Shown here: piece by piece, positions 63,404 to 64,000 of the stretch | Layout of the letters: every line of letters begins with the position of its first letter | Numbering within the stretch: the stretch's first letter is position 1 | Assembly: GCA_015061575.1 (NCBI GenBank) | Contig: SUWF01000005.1 | Location: forward strand, 29,672-93,671 | DNA from: Lentisphaerota bacterium | Lineage (GTDB): Bacteria; Verrucomicrobiota; Lentisphaeria; Victivallales; Victivallaceae | DNA length: 64,000 nt | Direction of reading: 5' to 3' | The notes under the pieces: model-generated | Databases searched by the model: none | Told to the model about the DNA's origin: nothing | The model's input: only the letters and a program-made list of their open reading frames with translations | Position numbers and translations under genes: made by a program

Positions 63404-63529
63404 TCAGAGGTCAATATCCGGATCGCCTTCGCCTCCGGGGCCGCCGGATGCACCTTGAGCAACATCGCAAACCAGACGGCTTTCGACGTCCTCAATGGCC
63501 GGAGCCATGTAAAGTTCTTTCTTTTCCAT
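63404..63529 (-). CDS. 41-residue peptide, possible RiPP-like or exported peptide precursor
   Basis: A short frame with a good ribosome site (AGGAG, 9 bases before the ATG) and a terminator just after it. The predicted product begins MEKKELYMAPAIEDVESRLV and ends GASGGPGGEGDPDIDL. The first half is helical and contains YMAP, a YxxP pattern seen in leader peptides of some ribosomally made modified peptides and in small unknown peptides of gut bacteria (K-x-Y-x-x-P-x-x-x). The second half is Gly-rich and acidic. It lies 29 bases after the repeat-protein gene on the same strand. No modification enzyme is visible in the window, so the function is open. Confidence 0.6.
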   Translation of the reverse strand: MEKKELYMAPAIEDVESRLVCDVAQGASGGPGGEGDPDIDL

Positions 63530-63558
63530 TTTATCTATCTCCTTTTAAGTTAGGTTGC

Positions 63559-64000
63559 TTACGCCAATTTGCTGAAAGCCAGCACTTTCTTGCCGTCTTC
63601 GCTCTTGAGTTCCAGTTCATAGCTGGCACTGGCCCACTTGCTCACGCCGTCGAAGGTCAGAGTTTCGCTGCCAACCGTTACGCTGGCCAGATCTTCGATA
63701 CCGCTGAAGAGTTTGTCGCTGCCGCTGATCAGATCGCAGCTGCTGTCGCTCCAGTCGCCGAGGTCGATGTTCAGCGTATCACCGGCAAAATCGTTGCCGA
63801 AGGTACCGGTAAGTTCGCTGCCGGCTTCGATTTCCCAACTCTTGATGTCAGCCAGATTGCCCTTGGTCAGGTTCACGGCCGAATCGCCGGCGATGACCAG
63901 CGTTTCAAAGCCGCGGATCTTGGCCGCAAAGTCACCGGTGAACGCATCAAAGGTGAAGGTTCTGCTGCCGGTGATCTGGGTCTGGAAGGTGCGGTCGGCA
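63559..64000 (-). CDS. C-terminus of a surface repeat protein (partial)
   Basis: The frame is open to the window edge, so only the last 146 codons are visible. The visible part is acidic and beta-rich, with repeated short strand pairs ending in Gly-Asp turns, as in autotransporter passenger domains or large adhesins: for example TGDFAAKIRGFETLVIAGDS, then GTFGNDFAGDTLNIDLGDW. It ends in VLAFSKLA without an anchor motif such as LPXTG. The internal GTG at 63876 is not a start. Codon choice is strongly biased, as for the glycosidase at 35184. Transport system and function are unknown. Confidence 0.6.
   Translation of the reverse strand, partial: ADRTFQTQITGSRTFTFDAFTGDFAAKIRGFETLVIAGDSAVNLTKGNLADIKSWEIEAGSELTGTFGNDFAGDTLNIDLGDWSDSSCDLISGSDKLFSGIEDLASVTVGSETLTFDGVSKWASASYELELKSEDGKKVLAFSKLA

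Noticed and set aside
61382..63529. Lasso-peptide locus formed by asnB and the 41-residue peptide
   Set aside because: The asparagine synthetase keeps Cys2 and all features of a normal AsnB, lies on the opposite strand and is separated by a bidirectional terminator. No lasso protease or RRE gene is visible.

Overview
The window reads as chromosomal DNA of a bacterium of the PVC superphylum, most likely Lentisphaerota or a near relative. The best marker is a 50-residue protein at 28373-28525 that matches the small basic protein family known only from Planctomycetes, Verrucomicrobia and Chlamydiae relatives. A eukaryotic-type HisA, a cytoplasmic GH2-like glycosidase, a Gfo/Idh/MocA oxidoreductase and a surface-repeat protein fit this placement. 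No rRNA, tRNA, CRISPR array, transposase or integrase was seen, and no gene with an obvious helix-turn-helix regulator. The coding density is high, and many start codons overlap the stop codon of the gene before.

Layout. 1-2.5 kb (minus): polysaccharide tyrosine kinase and its PHP-type phosphatase, the edge of an exopolysaccharide locus. 2.8-11.1 kb (plus): an SGNH hydrolase, a three-gene set of membrane or exported unknowns, ClpC, an exported unknown, an Fe-S aldo-keto reductase and a translationally coupled zinc-ribbon Ser/Thr kinase. 11.4-14.9 kb (plus): homoserine dehydrogenase, aspartate kinase and an rRNA pseudouridine synthase. 14.9-28.2 kb (minus): a long same-strand run with a PDZ pseudoprotease, an HtrA protease, a degenerate PD-(D/E)XK-like protein, PurT, a PfkB sugar kinase, an iron alcohol dehydrogenase, RNase III, lipoate ligase, an LPS-kinase-like protein, LeuB, ThiE and a 5'-nucleotidase-like phosphoesterase.

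28.3-33.1 kb (plus): small basic protein, inositol-phosphatase family protein, RimO, PgsA, a TatD-family hydrolase and TcdA. 33.1-34.8 kb (minus): an isolated phage portal gene and a head-closure-like gene. 35.1-40.2 kb (plus): a GH2-like enzyme with strongly biased codons, three consecutive RNA hairpins, HisA and cardiolipin synthase. 40.3-45.2 kb (minus): a complete TolC-MacA-MacB type efflux operon. 45.5-50.7 kb: HtpG (minus) diverging from a DUF349 protein and a RecO-like protein (plus). 50.7-57.4 kb (minus): chromate transporter halves, a DUF3047 protein, a lytic transglycosylase, an exported unknown, AspS and the Gfo/Idh/MocA enzyme.

57.7-63.3 kb (plus): a YfgM-like TPR protein, two SPOUT RNA methyltransferases, a LysM lipoprotein, an ABC-auxiliary-type lipoprotein and an asparagine synthetase. 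63.4-64 kb (minus): the C-terminus of a surface-repeat protein that runs off the window, followed after 29 bases by a 41-codon peptide gene.

Most of the window is housekeeping: amino acid synthesis, RNA modification, envelope upkeep and proteostasis. The parts most worth following up are the peptide gene next to the repeat protein, the lone portal pair, the hairpin cluster before hisA, the protease/pseudoprotease pair and the two related sets of 10-base repeats. All assignments come from reading the sequence and family knowledge; no database search was run.
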